In this document: positions 6,747 through 6,863 of the stretch, piece by piece
Layout: each line of letters begins with the position of its first letter
Position numbering within the stretch: position 1 is the stretch's first letter
DNA from: an uncultured Hungatella sp.
GTDB lineage: Bacteria; Bacillota; Clostridia; Lachnospirales; Lachnospiraceae
Assembly: GCA_959018155.1 (NCBI GenBank)
Contig: CAUEKH010000132.1
Span: 1-6,863, forward strand
Reading direction: 5' to 3'
Length of the DNA: 6,863 nucleotides
Made by a program: the position numbers and the translations under genes
Notes under the pieces: generated by a model
What the model was told of the DNA's origin: nothing
What the model saw: the letters and a program-made list of their open reading frames with translations, nothing else
Databases searched by the model: none

Positions 6747-6863
6747 ATGAAGAAAAATTTAATGGATTTACTGAAACAGGAAAAGGAACTGGCCGACAAC
6801 TTAGAACTGGCCGCAACAGAAAAAAAGCAGGAGATACCCTCCGCGCCTCCCGATGAATTTCAG
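6747..6863 (+). CDS. Hypothetical protein, N-terminal fragment
   Basis: An open frame of 39 codons runs off the right edge. It begins MKKNLMDLLKQEKELADNLE and continues into a lysine/glutamate-rich stretch and a short proline segment (IPSAPPDEF). The first 25 residues look like an amphipathic, strongly charged helix, with no signal peptide or membrane segment so far. The start is supported by AAAGGGG at 6731-6737, nine bases upstream, and by the TATAAT before it. An ATG at 6742 is immediately closed by a stop in its own frame and is not the start. I do not recognise the family, and too little is visible to assign a function. It is divergent from the XRE gene, which may regulate it. Confidence 0.6.
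   Translation, partial: MKKNLMDLLKQEKELADNLELAATEKKQEIPSAPPDEFQ

Overview
The window reads as chromosomal DNA of a Gram-positive clostridium, most likely a member of the Lachnospiraceae (Clostridium cluster XIVa). The reasons are a T-box-controlled valS, strong AGG/GGGG-type ribosome binding sites, SigA-like promoters, roughly balanced base composition, and a large uncharacterised gene pair that I recall (from memory, not searched) as the DUF5717/DUF5716 families of this group. Almost everything is transcribed leftwards on the minus strand; only the last gene runs rightwards.

Layout from the left edge. Positions 1-89 hold the first 29 codons of valS (valyl-tRNA synthetase). Its leader, about 90-473, is a complete T-box riboswitch with a GUA (valine) specifier, a T-box bulge, competing antiterminator and terminator, and a near-consensus promoter at 480-508. 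Positions 529-6227 hold a three-gene minus-strand cluster. In transcription order it encodes a 1200-residue alpha-solenoid protein with beta-sandwich modules (DUF5717-like), a 407-residue Hsp70/actin-fold protein with eroded nucleotide-binding loops (DUF5716-like), and a 271-residue TPR-containing protein. The last two genes overlap by ATGA. Upstream, 6341-6592 encodes a small XRE-family DNA-binding protein. A 154-base divergent intergenic region follows, and then the first 39 codons of a rightward gene of unknown function.

How the genes may work together. The Hsp70-like protein lies between, and is co-transcribed with, two helical-repeat proteins, and no signal peptide or membrane segment is visible in any of the three. 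This suggests a cytoplasmic protein complex, possibly a specialised chaperone or scaffold in which a degenerate Hsp70 partners with a giant solenoid and a TPR adaptor. That is inference; no function is known to me. The XRE protein could regulate the divergent gene or the operon, but the sequence gives only weak operator evidence. No terminator is visible between the end of the three-gene cluster and the valS promoter, so readthrough from the cluster would enter the valS T-box leader.
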